From: Emydura subglobosa
Lineage: Eukaryota; Chordata; Testudines; Chelidae
Direction of reading: 5' to 3'
Length of the DNA stretch: 64,000 nt
Assembly (NCBI GenBank): GCA_007922225.1
Contig: ML680088.1
Coordinates: forward strand, 16,342,355-16,406,354
Shown here: one piece after another, positions 1-12,454 of the stretch
How the letters are laid out: every line of letters starts with the position of its first letter
Numbering within the stretch: position 1 is the first letter of the stretch
Translations under genes and position numbers: made by a program
The notes under the pieces: model-generated
Told to the model about the DNA's origin: nothing
Seen by the model: only the letters and a program-made list of their open reading frames with translations
The model's database searches: none

Positions 1-63
1 ATTGACATCAAGTTGGACAAACCACAGGATCCTCCAGCCACTGAAGGCGGGTGTTCTTGCTAA
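1..63 (+). CDS. RAB6B: RAB6B, last coding codons (3' partial)
   Basis: The first 20 codons, read in frame from base 1 and ending in TAA at 61-63, encode a tail that begins IDIKLDKPQ and ends GGCSC. This is the hypervariable C-terminus of the Golgi small GTPase RAB6. The LDKPQ-PPA pattern fits the RAB6B paralogue better than RAB6A, which has LEKPQ. The terminal Cys-x-Cys is the double geranylgeranylation site that anchors the protein to Golgi and transport-vesicle membranes, where RAB6B acts in retrograde Golgi-to-ER transport. The GTP-binding domain lies upstream of the window. Position agrees with mammalian synteny, where RAB6B converges on SRPRB. The exon start is outside the window. The paralogue assignment rests on about 20 residues plus synteny. 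Confidence 0.93.
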   Translation: MDIKLDKPQDPPATEGGCSC

Positions 64-1630
64 TACAGAGCCCAGGATTGGTCAGCTTCATTTGATACCG
101 CACGCTTGTTGTGTTGCTTCCTATGGGTTAGTTTCCTAAAGAAACAAATTGTTAACAGATGGGGGAGGATTTTTTTTTCTCTCTGTCTCTGGGGGGGGGG
201 GGGGTGGGAAAGTTCAAATCACGTCACTGTTATGAAACTTACTATTTTTTTGGTTTGGTTGTAATATATTGTACGTTATCAAAATTGCCAAAAACAGGTC
301 AAAATTTAAAAAGGAAACTTTCAATCATGTGTATACAACTTTTTGCCAGATGAAATGTAGTGACTTTTTTTTTTTTTTTTGAGGGAGGTTGGGCTTTTGT
401 TTTTGTATATTTGTAAACTTACAAAAAAAGCTCCCCAGAATACTACAGTCTGGTTCATTTCAGCATCTGACATGGGACATCTCTTGTAGCAAACTAGTCC
501 CTGATTGGTTAAACAAAACACTAACTGTACAGTAAAAAAATTGGATGGTCAAACAACAAAGCATGCTGCAAATATACAAAATAAGTGTGTGATGTGATAG
601 CTCTAGCTATATCTCCATTTATAGCTTTAGAGAGATATAACCAGAGGGAGAAAATGTGTGATAGTGGGCGGTGTAATACACCTCTTATCTCATGTTTTAG
701 GGGTGACTACCCAACTCCCAGATGGTGAGACAGAGTGTACAATACATGTAAGTCTCACTATCATGCATTACACAGTATTATACCATACCAGAGAGGATAT
801 GTGCAGAACTACTGCTATAGCAATCAATGTTTTTAAGAATTTTTAGTTGTTAATATTGTATGGCATAGGTCTTGAAGTATAATTTGCCGATGGTTTCTTT
901 TTTTCTCATGGGTATAGTAAAAGACACATACGCATTCACAAGCTCTAGTGAATATATGGAAAAAACCTGTATGCTTGGCCTATGGGAGTCCATTCCCTGC
1001 AGGGCTCACTCTGGTTAATAGTGGCCACCATTTTGCATTCGCTCTTGAGCAGAAGTAAGTGCCTGGAAACAGTTGGTACCTGTAAAAAAAAAAAAAAAAA
1101 AAATCACATTCCTGTCGGAAAGCATCTCTTTGAGCCTGTGCAACATGGGCTGCGGTTCACTTTCAATGGAGATTGAGCTCAGGTTCCAAAATGGTGGCCA
1201 AAGTTTAGCTAGTCCTGTAGAGCACTGCAAAATCATAAAGTTTGTCCAATGGGGCCACCGCACTTTTCAGCTAACTGGCCTATACATGACGGTTGCTCTT
1301 TATTACTCTTTCTGCATGAGTAAAGAAAAGATAGTGGAGGATGAGTCTCCTAAAAAGGGACGACTGTTTTGGTTACAGAGGTCCAGTAGATCATGGATTT
1401 AATTTTTGTACTGTGTACACACACTTTATATAGCTATAAAATATACATTCGCTAACACACACACACAAACATGCACGCACACACACTGTATAGATTATTT
1501 CGTTTCGTCCACTGTTATGACATGAAACTGCTTTAGACAACAGTTGTGGAAAACAAAATAGGAGGTTCTTGTTATTGTCATATAACTTGTGATTTGTCAT
1601 CTTGTCAATAAAACAACACATAGATGTGCG
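64..1630 (+). other. RAB6B: RAB6B 3' UTR (minimum extent) with poly(A) signal
   Basis: The sequence after the RAB6B stop codon is AT-rich, without splice-like structure or convincing reading frames. It contains homopolymer runs (G at about 190-204, T at about 366-380, A at about 1085-1103) and a CA-rich stretch at about 1456-1487. A canonical AATAAA at 1607-1612 is followed by a GT-rich stretch and is the first good poly(A) signal. Further AATAAA hexamers stand at 1949-1954, 6159-6164, 6740-6745, 6853-6858 and 7297-7302. RAB6B messages are known to have long 3' UTRs, so the real end may lie further right. The boundary is inferred. Confidence 0.6.
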
Positions 1631-4600
1631 TTAAGCTTGAAAAAAATGCACATGGAAATAGCTGCACATCCACAACATCTCTATATGGGAGTTGTGCAGA
1701 GGCACACACAATGTAAACACTCACAAACACATAGAACAGTGGGGGTTGTTGAAAGATTGCCTGTTACCTCAAAGCAATTTCAACTAATTCAGTGTCACCT
1801 GGGTTACAGTGTATTATCTGATTTGTAGTACAGTACTTGGCTTGAGTGACAGGAAATGTTGTAGTGACCTCCACTGTGTATGAACTTAATGAATGTACTG
1901 ATTTTTGCTTGATAAAGTAGCTTTCCTCATGCAATATTCCTGTAGAAAAATAAACCTCCCCCCTCCACACACGCTCTTGCACACACTCAATCTGGAGGAC
2001 CTTTACCTTTTTTCTTCCCCCCCGCCTCCTCTTCCCTGCATCAGTAGCCTTAGAGAAGTGTTTCAGTATGAGAATCATTTGTCTCAATGTGGCCTGCAGC
2101 CAGACCTGAATATCAGGTATTTAGAATTTCCTTTCCCTCCTCCACCTTCTCCACATTGCATTAGTAATCAGTTCTGTTTGGACATAAGGCAGTTTTCCTA
2201 CTCTCCCTCTCCCGCCTGTCACATCACTTGCGTAAGTAAGGCTCTCATATCATGCAGACTTTAATTTTTTCCAGCCTCATATTGTGTCCCATTCATTGTG
2301 TCAGTAACCAAGTCGCTTTATCTGCTACATTGTCATCACCGCACTTTGCACTCCTGTTTGTCTCCCATGCTGTCAGGAATGCAGTGTTGTTAAATTTCAT
2401 TCAGAAAACTGGACCAGACCTTTGATTTAGCCCTTTCTTGGGTGTGATGCTATCTGAGCCTGTCTCTTCTTTTGTACGCACAAGAACCAGTCACATAGAG
2501 CCTTACTAGGGCAGAAGGACATGGACCCTCTAGGAGGCCCCATTATGGAATGGAAAATCTCTGGGGCACAATTGATTTAAGCAGCTACCAATAAGACTTC
2601 CTCCAATTTAACTTCTCTAGCATACTTCAGGGGAACACCGAGAGCACTTTGCAAATGATAAAACCAGATGAAATGGGAAGAAGTTAAAGAATCATCAGTG
2701 CTAACCAAATCATTTTAAAAGGTTGTCTAAATCTAACTTGTGACTTACCCTGCGTAGCCATTCTCCTCAGTCTCATGAGGTGAAGGCATGATGAAGAGAT
2801 TATTGTGCATTGACATCTAATTGACATCTGAAGAAAGGCCCCGGCAATAATGGTGCCAAGATTATCAGCCTTGGAAGCAGGAGAAATGGAACCACCATCA
2901 GAAGAAGCCGCTGAGGTGGGTCGGTGAGCAGTGCGTTGCAGGGACCCATCAAGAACAAGGTCTTCGTTGTCAGTCATCTTTCAGAGCAATAGTATCGGAA
3001 TGGAAACTCTGTCAATACAATGAGCAGGGATGGCTGTAACCATGCTGTGATCATAAAAACCTGAGACTGCCTTTGTTGTCGCTACCCCAAGCCCTTGACT
3101 CTGTCCCTTTGGTGGACCTCTCCAAAGGATCCCTGAATGGCAGCGAGAGCCATCAAAATCATGGTGTTTTCGGTGTTTAGACACAGCTAGCTCGGCTGTG
3201 GATTACAAGGGAATCCTACTGCAAGGCCTGTCTGTCATGTAGAGCTCGGACACCTCATCCCCCATCTCAGGGATGAAGGAGAATGTGAGCAAGTGAGGGA
3301 GAAGGACAGTCCCCTAATGGGTCCCAGAAGGGAGAGGGGAAAAAAAGAGACTCTCCACTCTAGAAGACAGGAGAAAACAGGCTATGAGAGAGAGAAAAGA
3401 ATGATGGAGGAAGGTGAGAACACAGGGATAGAGCGGGAAAGGGGGAAGAAGAGGTGAGAGGGAGATAAAGAGTTAAGAGAGAGGGGAGAGAGAAAAAGAA
3501 AGTGAGATTAATATACCAGGCAGGAATGTGAGAATATAGATAGGGAGATGGCTAATAAGGAGGTGAAGACAGGCAGAATCTGATAGAAGAGAAGCCCTGG
3601 AGAGATGCCCGGGGTGCATTAGAAATGCCAGAGAGAGCTCGTCAGATAGAGGGAGGAAAATGGGCAGAGAAAAAAAATAATTGCCATGTTCTCAAACACA
3701 CAGACAAACTGAACTGAAGAAAAGAGCCAGTTCAGAGAGGAAGAAGAAAGATGTAACTTCAACTGAAAAGCATAATGTCCCATGTCACAGTAAGATACAC
3801 ACAAACCTTAGTTTTGTATATTCGAGCGCATGATTGTTTTAGGGGCGTGGGACCCGTATTTGGAGAGGTGAGGTGTGAGTGGGGAGCATGGGGTGGGGGT
3901 CTAGCATTCCTGTGCTTTTCCAGTGGTGATATTGGACTGTATGATGTTTATACCCACTTTTGCAAGTGTCTTATGGGAAATATACAAATAAGTTTGGAGG
4001 CCCAATGGCTTTGATTGATATGAAGCTCATTCCATCTCCATCTGCCCCAGAACTAGATAGCTTTTGTGTAGCCCATGGCCACCAATACCATGTTGACCCA
4101 AAGGTGCATGTAAATCTAGACTAAAGTAGAAACCACCCCCCACACCACCACCTCCCCGCAGACATCTTTGAAACCATACACGTAACGATGGAAGAGTGGG
4201 GGCCCAGTGTAACAAACTGCCGGTGTCCAAACAGATAAGACTGAAGCTAGGTGCGTCCATACCAGATAACTAATCAATGCAGTGCTCCCAACAGTGTTGT
4301 GTCCCACATACGGGTGAAGTGGAAACACAAAATCTCAGAACTGCAGCTATGCACTGGAGTAGTCCCCCATGATTTCAATGGGGAATGCCAACTGCAGACT
4401 GAGATCCGTTAAATAACTTATTCCATTAGAGGTGCCAATGGAATTAGGTGGCTACCTCCTTCTCAAAAATCTGTTCAAGGGGATATGGTAATTAACAGAA
4501 TTTCTCCGGAGAGCCTAGTTTTCCTTGCAAACTCATATTACTTTAAAATAAGACAATAGCTTACCTTGAGACACAGAGATGGTCAATGTCAGTACAAGAC

Positions 4601-7302
4601 ATACCTTCGGGATCCAAACAATCCTGGAGCAACCAGATGGTCCAAGGATCGAGTGAGTGAGCCCATTGTCAAAGTGCTTTCACAGCTTCTCACCACCGTG
4701 CTGGGGAAACTCTGAGCAAATCACCCAAGATGGACATCTGCGAGGATGACTAAATATTTAAAAACAAGAGGACTGATGGAGAACAGCTGGACACACAGGT
4801 GTGGTTGATGTTCTGAGCAAAAAAGTAGAGGAAGTGTTTGCAACTTTAGGAAGACAGACCATTCCACGTGTAAGATTTCTTCTCAGGGTGTAACAGGCCA
4901 GCAGCACTCTAACCAGGACAAGATGATCTTTTGGCCCAGCTAAGATTAAAATAGTGCATCTTGCCCACCTCAGAACTTTTCTCTAACCAAACAAAGTTGT
5001 TCCAACTGGAGAGAAAGCCCAGAGAAACTCCACCAGTACTGCAGCCAGCAATCACTCTCCCTCATCTTCCTGAGCAAACTCGTGGTATAAGAGAAAGCAA
5101 TGGGTGGCAGAAATCAGCATTCCTGTCCCCTTGGTAGCAGTTACCTCAGTCAGCTAATTTTGGGGGATAATAGAGATGAGCCCAATTGTTACTAATGACC
5201 AGGCTTCGAATTTAGCAAGTCGGGGAGGGGGGAGGGGGGAGCAGTCTGGATTTATTTAGAGAGAGCAAGGAAGTAACATGAAGCTTTCTGGATAGAAACA
5301 AGTGAAGATGTGGCAATGATGTGAGGAAGAGTAAAAGAGACTGACGTGATGAGAAAAGTGATGGATAGAATCATGATGTCTGCAGCTGAAGAAGCCAAAG
5401 AAATGATCAAATGAGAGTTTACACATAAACATTCACAGGCTGAGTTAAACCAAAAGTGATACAAATTATTAGTCACCCACTGAAGACTCTACCCCATCGA
5501 ACATGAGTTCTTAAAAACCTATGAGGACATTAGGATAATTCTTAGAGGCAAAACAAGAAGTGAACAGGACTGTAAACAAATGCGAACACATTAAAGAGAC
5601 AGATGCACAAAGTCAAAAAAACCCAGTGGTGCTGCATCCGCTCGCTCAGCTAGACAGTTGAGGACCATGGCAAATGCATGAGGAGCTGGAGGATGAAAAG
5701 GGTGATGCGCATTGAGTCCAGCCAGGTTCTGATCACTAACAGAAGCCTGGTATGGAGGATAAGCAATCTTTCATAGCACCAGGGTCTCATCCCTCAGGCA
5801 CTGTGCACTCTTAACAGAGCCAAAGGCAAGTTTCTCCACTACTCTGTCTGAATAAGATACTCCAGCGCTTAGTCAGACAGCTGGGGACCTTTGGGACATG
5901 GAGAAACCTCCACAAAAGAACTTATGAGAACCATTAAACCCACATGATGGCATTTGGGAGATGTAGGAATTCCCAGAGCCTTGAAAGTTGTAGTCAGGGC
6001 ACCAAGGAAGGAAGCAGAATCAAATTGTCTCTACGTTCTCAGGGAAGTCAGTTGGTAACAGGAGAACATACTAATGATGAGGGGGATACAATGGAGGAGT
6101 GAAGAACATGTTACAGGATGATTTTCCAGGCTAGAATCCTGGCCAGTTTGTTGCCATCAATAAATATGAGGCCCTTGAGCAGCAAAACCAGCTTCTAAGA
6201 GGAGAGAGACAGGAGAGAAAGCCATAGCCATGTTACATGGCTACAGTGGACCCCTCTTCTCAGACACTAAAATTCAGCCTGTCATACAAGACACCAGGCT
6301 TGTACCCAGATATCTCACTGCAGCTCTCCATCCCTTGGTGCTCTCTTCTTTCCTAGATGAATCTAGATTGCTCCGATTTCAAAAGACCTGGGGGGTTCAG
6401 AAGGTGACACTCTTCCCTCTCGCTCCACACAGAACACAGCTACATGCTGGAGGACTCTCTGCTGTTGGAGGTATCCTCGTGCACACAAGAACCTCAGCAA
6501 TGGCTGCATTTCAGCTATGAAGTGATTCCTGTATGTACTGTGCATACTTTGTGTATCACTTTGAGAGATGGAAGGTGATGCATAAGTGTCAGGTTATCAA
6601 CTCCTCCAAACCAGCCCACTGAACAAACAGCACCAGGATTATTTGCAGCTACTCAACATGAGCGATGAAACTAAATGGCCTGAATGGACAGAGTTCTGCC
6701 CTCGGATTTCAACCCTTGCAGATGACAAAGACATGCACAAATAAATCCAAGGCACTGCTTTGGGGTCTTCAGAAAACAAGCCAATGACCCTACCAGCGTC
6801 AGAAATTAAAGTGGCTCACGTCAAACGTATATTTCAATAAGTGTAAGAAACAAATAAAATACACACAGTGATGGTCAAATGATCAATGAAATGAGTGTAA
6901 AACTGAAAACTTGATCGAAACCCACCCGTGCAGGGAAATTACGAATTAACCAGCTAAAAACTGGTTCTTTACTATGTGCATCAAAGTTATAACAAAGGAA
7001 GCCAAACAGCCGCCAACAAGCTTTTAATTAACTTGACCAAAGTGATGGCTTTCCTTGTTTGTGGGACCAAAATCACATTGTGGGTTATCTGTTGAGTAGC
7101 CCTTTTCCATCCTTTCTTCTCGCCCTTTTCATCTTCCCTTTCCACTCCTTACTCTGATGCCTCATTCACCACTTCACTGGCTGTAGGCAAGTCTTATCAT
7201 GGTATTTCAGTTTCTCGTGTTCTCAGAGGGTGCAGACTGCCATGTTAACGTTCATAAAACTGTGTATAAATGACTTAGCATGTTAGTCAAACAAACAATA
7301 AA
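1631..7302. other. Possible distal RAB6B 3' UTR or intergenic DNA
   Basis: No coding exon or recognisable gene was found here. The stretch holds C-rich pyrimidine tracts (about 1958-2150), a strongly purine-rich block (about 3270-3760), a G-rich run (about 5222-5245) and several AATAAA hexamers, the last at 7297-7302 followed by GT-rich DNA. If RAB6B uses a distal poly(A) site, part of this may be transcribed. The reading frame at 2684-2977 on the minus strand is treated as a finding, not as a gene. Confidence 0.4.
3270..3560 (+). repeat. Polypurine (AG-rich) tract
   Basis: Nearly all bases on the plus strand over about 290 bp are A or G, with repeated GAGAGA, GGGAGA and GAAAGA motifs and only scattered pyrimidines. 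This is low-complexity DNA that can adopt triplex (H-DNA) structure. It has no reading frame of interest. Confidence 0.7.
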
Positions 7303-8454
7303 CTGTCTTATTCTCAAACACAGTCTGGTGAGTGGTATTTTTCAGCGACAGAATGCACTCCCAATGGATTATTTCCAAGGGCTGCCTTACTAAAGCTAAC
7401 TTCCATGTGACTCACTGGCTAAGTGGATCGTGTAGGATAAGAGTCTGGCCGACTGCTACCAGATAATGGAGCTGCTACTCTAGCTTAAATCTAGGATTGT
7501 GCTTTTGGTAACGGGGTCTGTGGTGGGGTCACTATACCCATGAGTGCTGGTTGGACAGACTCAGTATGCTGACCCTACAGGATCTCAGCTAACCTTTCTG
7601 TGCATTTCATTTTGTCTTTCTGCTTTCACCAAGCCCTGACCCCTCAATGATTCCAGGGATAGTAAAATCCCACGGCCTCACCCCTCTGGGTCCGGTCCGC
7701 CCATGTGTCGCTGTGGCAAGTCTAAACTAACAACCGCCTAGTACGGGCTACTCCCAAGTTCCCTGCCTCCAGGAGTCACGCACTGTGGAGAGACCATCAT
7801 CTTTCACTGTCTTTCTCAGGTAAGCAGTACTTCTGGGACTAAACCCCAGAGAGTCAGCCCAGCACACCATGGTTAACGGGGCTGGTCAAAACGTTGCCCT
7901 CAAAACAATTTAGAGACGGAAAATGGCTTTTGTGCCAAACAAGCATTTTTGCCAAAAAAAAGAACAAAGGTCCATTTTTGTAAACAATTGTCAAGTTTTC
8001 ACTGGGGAAAAAGAAAAACCTGAACCAAAATCAGTTTGGGGATTGTCAATGAAACCTTGAAAAAAACCTCCTCGTTTCCTGACCCATGCCAGCAGTTATC
8101 AAGTGACTGATGACCAAGGAGGGGCGGTTCGTACGTGTGGCTGAGAGACCTGCTCTCCCGCTGCCTGACAAATAATTGCTGGCACTTTCCCAGGATCTCT
8201 TCATTCTGCTTAGTGCTGGGAGCCAATGGACATGCCTTGTTGCCCCTCCTCTGCCCTTTATTTTGTTCCCGGGGAAACAGGTCACCTGGCTTCCAACTCT
8301 GGCTTTGTTCTCCAACACCTTCGACTGGCTCTTTCAGAGGGTGGGCCCTGGCCACCAGTTGCCAGGCTACGGAGTGTCGGCCATTGTCTCACCTGCCAGC
8401 TAGGGTCGCTTCAGTGCTCACACACCTTGTCCCACCACCTAGCTCCTTGAGTGA

Positions 8455-8580
8455 CACATAGGGGAAACTGAAGCACACACAGAGTATTCAGAGAAAACAT
8501 TAAGACCATTCCAGCTTGGTCACAGGGCTAGCTAACAAATCTGACTCTCGACTGGATTCAAAGCAAGGCATGTGAGTGTG
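8455..8580 (-). repeat. MIR-like SINE relic
   Basis: The plus strand reads GGGGAAACTGAAGCACAC followed by a decayed 'cttggtcacagggctag' segment. This is the usual reverse-strand look of the MIR core (gggaaactgaggcacagag...aaggtcacacagc). It is strongly diverged and the boundaries are approximate. Confidence 0.5.
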
Positions 8581-9839
8581 ACACACTGACTCCTGCAGAT
8601 CTGATGGTCCTTCTCATTGTTGTCATCATGGTTCCCGGGAGCTCTTGCCCAGATGCTCAGCTGTGCCCAATGAGGCTGTGGAGGGTGGTGTGCAAAGGAG
8701 CCATTTGCAGCTCCCCTGCCCAGGGTCTACCCCTCTACAGTCCCCAGTATAGTTTAGAGTAGCCTCAGGGCTCCTAAACCAGTCAGGGATCACCAGTGTG
8801 TAGCAGCATTCTGGTTATGCCACCCATCTCCTGGTCATCCCCCTAGGCAGAGTGTGTAGAGCAGTGTTGTGTAGGAGCTAGCTGAGCCAGCACCATGCCC
8901 TCCAGAGATTCCTTCACCCCAGGGGATCTCTGGTTAAGCCAACTTTCCAAACAGCTTTGCACCACTGGAGCAGTGTGAAGCAGCCAGAGAACTGGCCCTG
9001 TCTGCATCGCTCTGTTCAGCGGCTCTGTTTTGAGGCCACCCCTAACTGATTTGGTTGGTTGAGTGGCCCTGTATTTTGCCAGCTCTGGCCTATACAGGGA
9101 ACATAGGTTCTGCCGCTTCACTCGTGCCCTTTGTGTAGCATTCGCACCTCTGCAAACAGAGCATAAGGAGGTGTGCAATGCTGCCATGGTAGTGGGCTGC
9201 ACCCCCTGTGCTCCAGCAGAACACAAGGTCCAGAACCAGGGCCCTTGGGTCCCCCACCATGGCCCCTGTTGTCTCATTTTGAAGCTGACGCAGCTAACAG
9301 GGTGCAGTCCGAGTGCAGGCTGGCGCTTGCTGGAAGATGGCAGGTTTATTTTTTGCGGGGAATTTTTTTTTTAATCTCAACATCCTGCAGAGTTGGGTGA
9401 AAACTTTCTTTTTTTTTTTTAAATAATGGCAAACTAGATGATTTTTTACAGGAACATTTTTGCTTTTCAGGTTTTTTGTTTGTTTGTTTTTTCCATTAAA
9501 AATATAAACCAGACCTTTTCTTTTCATGAAAATGAAAAGCCATCCTCCCCAATCCACACAATGCCAAGCCACTCCAGGCCCAACCTCCTGCTGCCAACCT
9601 CTTCCAGCCTTCTGGCGCCACCGGCTGATTACCAGGGCTTTCCAGACTAGCTGAGGGCACTGCCGCTGAGGCCTGATTGAACAGAGCACAAAGCGACGGC
9701 ACGTGGCATTGACGCCTGAAGAACGGATGGCTGCGAGAGGGGGTTGGCGAGGGGACGGCAGTGGGGGCACAGCGGCAGCGTTCCCTGGCCCCGTGGGTAA
9801 CTAGCAGAACTAACAAAGGGGAGGGCAAGGCAGCTGCTG

Positions 9840-10140
9840 ATTTAATTACGGACTGAGCGCCAGGGGCCTGTCATGACGACACAGGCAGCTGGGGGTCCAT
9901 TGTCCCACCGGGACCATTTTTCATGTTGTTCGGCTTGTAATTGGACACAACCATAAATCGCTGTGATTGCACACGGCTCCCCCGACACCCTCCCCGCGAG
10001 CACCACAGCGCGACCACGGTCCACTGCGATCAAGCAGGCGGCAGGGCACTTGGTCCGGGGCAGCTAATCCAGCCGGGGGGGGGACAGCTCCCTAGCAATG
10101 ACATCATTGAATTTCACCACCTCCCTGGGTCATAGAGATA
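9840..10140. other. Candidate non-coding regulatory island
   Basis: A block without recognisable repeat motifs that contains homeodomain-type cores (TTTAATTAC, TGTAATTGG), a near-palindrome CCTGTCATGACGACACAGG and an E-box-like CAGCTG, in DNA with more CpG than its surroundings. It lies downstream of RAB6B. Regulatory function is inference from motif density only. Confidence 0.25.
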
Positions 10141-10507
10141 AAATGTTGCCGCCTTCAGCCACCCAAGAGACTCGCCCCCGCGCAACCGCTGCCAGGGGTC
10201 CCAGCCGCCTTTTCAGCTTCAGCCTTTGGGCAGGCGCTGGTCGTTCCCACCCCAGCACCCAGCCCCACCCCTCCGGCACCAGCTGGGAGCCAGAGCCCAG
10301 GGGAGAGGTGGGGGAGAGCCCCATGGAGGTGAGGCAGATGGAGGATCACGTGCCCTGGGGAGGGAGGGGACGTGAGGAGCACCTGGTTGGGGGGCGAGGG
10401 GGCTTGAAAGGCAGTTTTTAAATGTTAAAAAAAGTGACCAGAAAAGATGCACGCCCCAAAACTGAAAAACCAGTTCATCCCCCCCTTCCCTCCCAGTGTC
10501 TGTCTTG

Positions 10508-10887
10508 TTAGCCCACAGAGCCCTGTGGCCCAGCGGCTGTTTGAGCTGTGGCATACATGGGTGGTGTCAATGTGCTGTGCGGGATGCCTGCAGGCATCTT
10601 GGCTGGAATTAGACCACAAACACTTCAGGGCAAGGCCTGGCACAATCAGTAGCCTGCCAAGGGGCAGCGCTAGGCTATGCTGGTACAGAACAGGCCCTGT
10701 GGCGTGCAGGCTGTGTGTACAGGGCCAGGCACAACGGGCCCTGACCGCTGATTGGCACACAGCGGCTCCTGTAATACGCCTAATAGTTAATACGTGCTGT
10801 TTAAATCAAAGCAGCACATTGACACCACCCATGCATGCCACAGCTCAAACAGCCACTGGGCCATGAGTCCTTGCGGCTCGTGGGGCT
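10508..10887. mobile_element. Foldback (long inverted repeat) element
   Basis: Left arm 10526-10577 (CCCAGCGGCTGTTTGAGCTG...) is nearly the exact reverse complement of the right arm at 10811-10863, with about two mismatches in some 50 bp. The similarity continues outward with small gaps to about 10508 (TTAGCCC) and 10887 (GGGGCTAA). The inner spacer is about 235 bp and has no transposase frame. The palindrome explains why the same short peptide frame appears on both strands. No clean target-site duplication was found. It looks like a non-autonomous foldback transposon or MITE of unknown superfamily. Confidence 0.8.
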
Positions 10888-11394
10888 AATTACACCCATT
10901 CGCTGCCCAAACAGACGCTGCCACTTTCACACGGGGCTGGGAGCCTTTTCCCATCACTCTGCCCAGGTGCAAACACCACCACAAGGCTCAAAGCAGCAGG
11001 GAATCGGGCATTGCTCAGGGGCAGCCGCCACAGAGCCATATAGACGTTCTAACTGGGGGGGGCGGCATTGCCAACATGGACGCGTGGCAGTAGAGTCCCA
11101 GGTCTTGGGTAGCTAAATACCAGGAAAGCAGGCCTAGCAATGCAAACGCTCCCCCCGCCCCAAAATAAATACAATGCACCTGTTTTGTAGGGTAGTGGAG
11201 AAAGAAATGCCTGGTGGCGGCTCTTTCAGCAACATTTTAGAACTAAAAATAAGACAAAATATTTGCCCAGCGCCGCAGCTGCTTTCTAGCTCGCCTCACA
11301 TTAGTACTGTAGGGCCTGATCTAACGCATAATGAAATCAACACTTGCCATTATTACTAATTTTTTTCTACTGCTTCCACTCCTTCCTCCTGTTA

Positions 11395-11730
11395 AAGCTA
11401 ATGAGCTGCACCGCTAATGAGCGCCCACAATTCCTCTCTGGCTGACCTTGCCAGGAATGCGTGCAAGAGGAGAACATATTCAATTAGAAAGGGCATTAGC
11501 AGAGACCTTCCTGCAAGACTTCCTTTAAAACAATTATTTTAACTGCAACAGCAACAAAAATGACGCCAAACAAGCAAACCACAGAACAGCCAACATCCCG
11601 GGAAACGCTGCAGCTATTTTTAATAGCTACTTCTTTAACCCATGGATTCTGAAAAGCCAATATTAACCGTTTGTAAAATGTATGCTGATATCCTGACCCC
11701 TCGAAGGACTGTTATTAAAGCAACCTGGCA
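11395..11730. other. Candidate conserved non-coding element
   Basis: This AT-rich block carries repeated homeobox-like cores (GCTAATGAG twice within 20 bp, CAATTAGA, CAATTATTTTAA) and no repeat signature or reading frame. Its composition resembles developmental enhancers. No alignment was possible here, so this is inference. Confidence 0.25.
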
Positions 11731-12454
11731 ATAGGATATGAAAAATGCAAGTCATTCCCCACCCACTCACACACTGTGCCTCAGTTTCCCCTCCCACTCT
11801 TTGTCTTTTTATAGTGGTGTCACCCTCACATGTCTCCTCATGCTTGATGCCCCAGCCCTACTCCTGGAGTTACATGGTTAGATGAGACTGGGGGGAAAAA
11901 CGTACATTTCTAGCACCCCCAGCTGCAGAGAGACAAGTTTGAAAAGGAGACGTCACGCAACCTAAAGGCTTCAAAACCAGATGATAAATGAAAAGACTCT
12001 AACATTTTATTATTTTTTTTAATTTCATGCTATACGGTGATTTCAGGGTGGGGGCCTGATGTGATTTGTTTAATGCTAGAGGTTGGTACTACTGGTTTTA
12101 TCTATTTAAGCTCATGTTTTTTGAGGCAGGGCCTGTCTCTGACACTGTTTGTACAGCAGGCAGCTCAGCGGAGCCTGTTCTCACAGGGCGTCTCTATGAG
12201 TTACTGGCGTATAAATTACGACCAGCACATTTGTCAGCATGACCGGGTTATTTTTTGGTTTGTGGTCTGTTTTGTTTTTTCTGATCCGCTGATTGAAATG
12301 TTTCAAATATGCAAAGATTTGCTGAAAATGGCTCATGCAAAATTGGCCATTGCAAAAGTGGTTTTTCTTTGTGTCCTAAAGCCGCTATGCTGAGATGTGG
12401 TGGCAGAAATGCTTCATTAGCACTTGTACAGTACAGTCTGCCCAACTCACGGCT

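Larger units (their letters stand above)
7303..12450. other. Intergenic region between RAB6B and SRPRB
   Basis: No exon with protein similarity was recognised. The stretch holds a probable MIR relic (8455-8580), A/T-rich interspersed segments (about 7890-8070 and 9350-9530), a GC-richer island at 9840-10140, a foldback element (10508-10887) and an AT-rich block with TAAT motifs (11395-11730). Open frames at 9.0-9.8 kb and 10.1-10.9 kb come from base composition or from the palindromic element. Confidence 0.6.
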
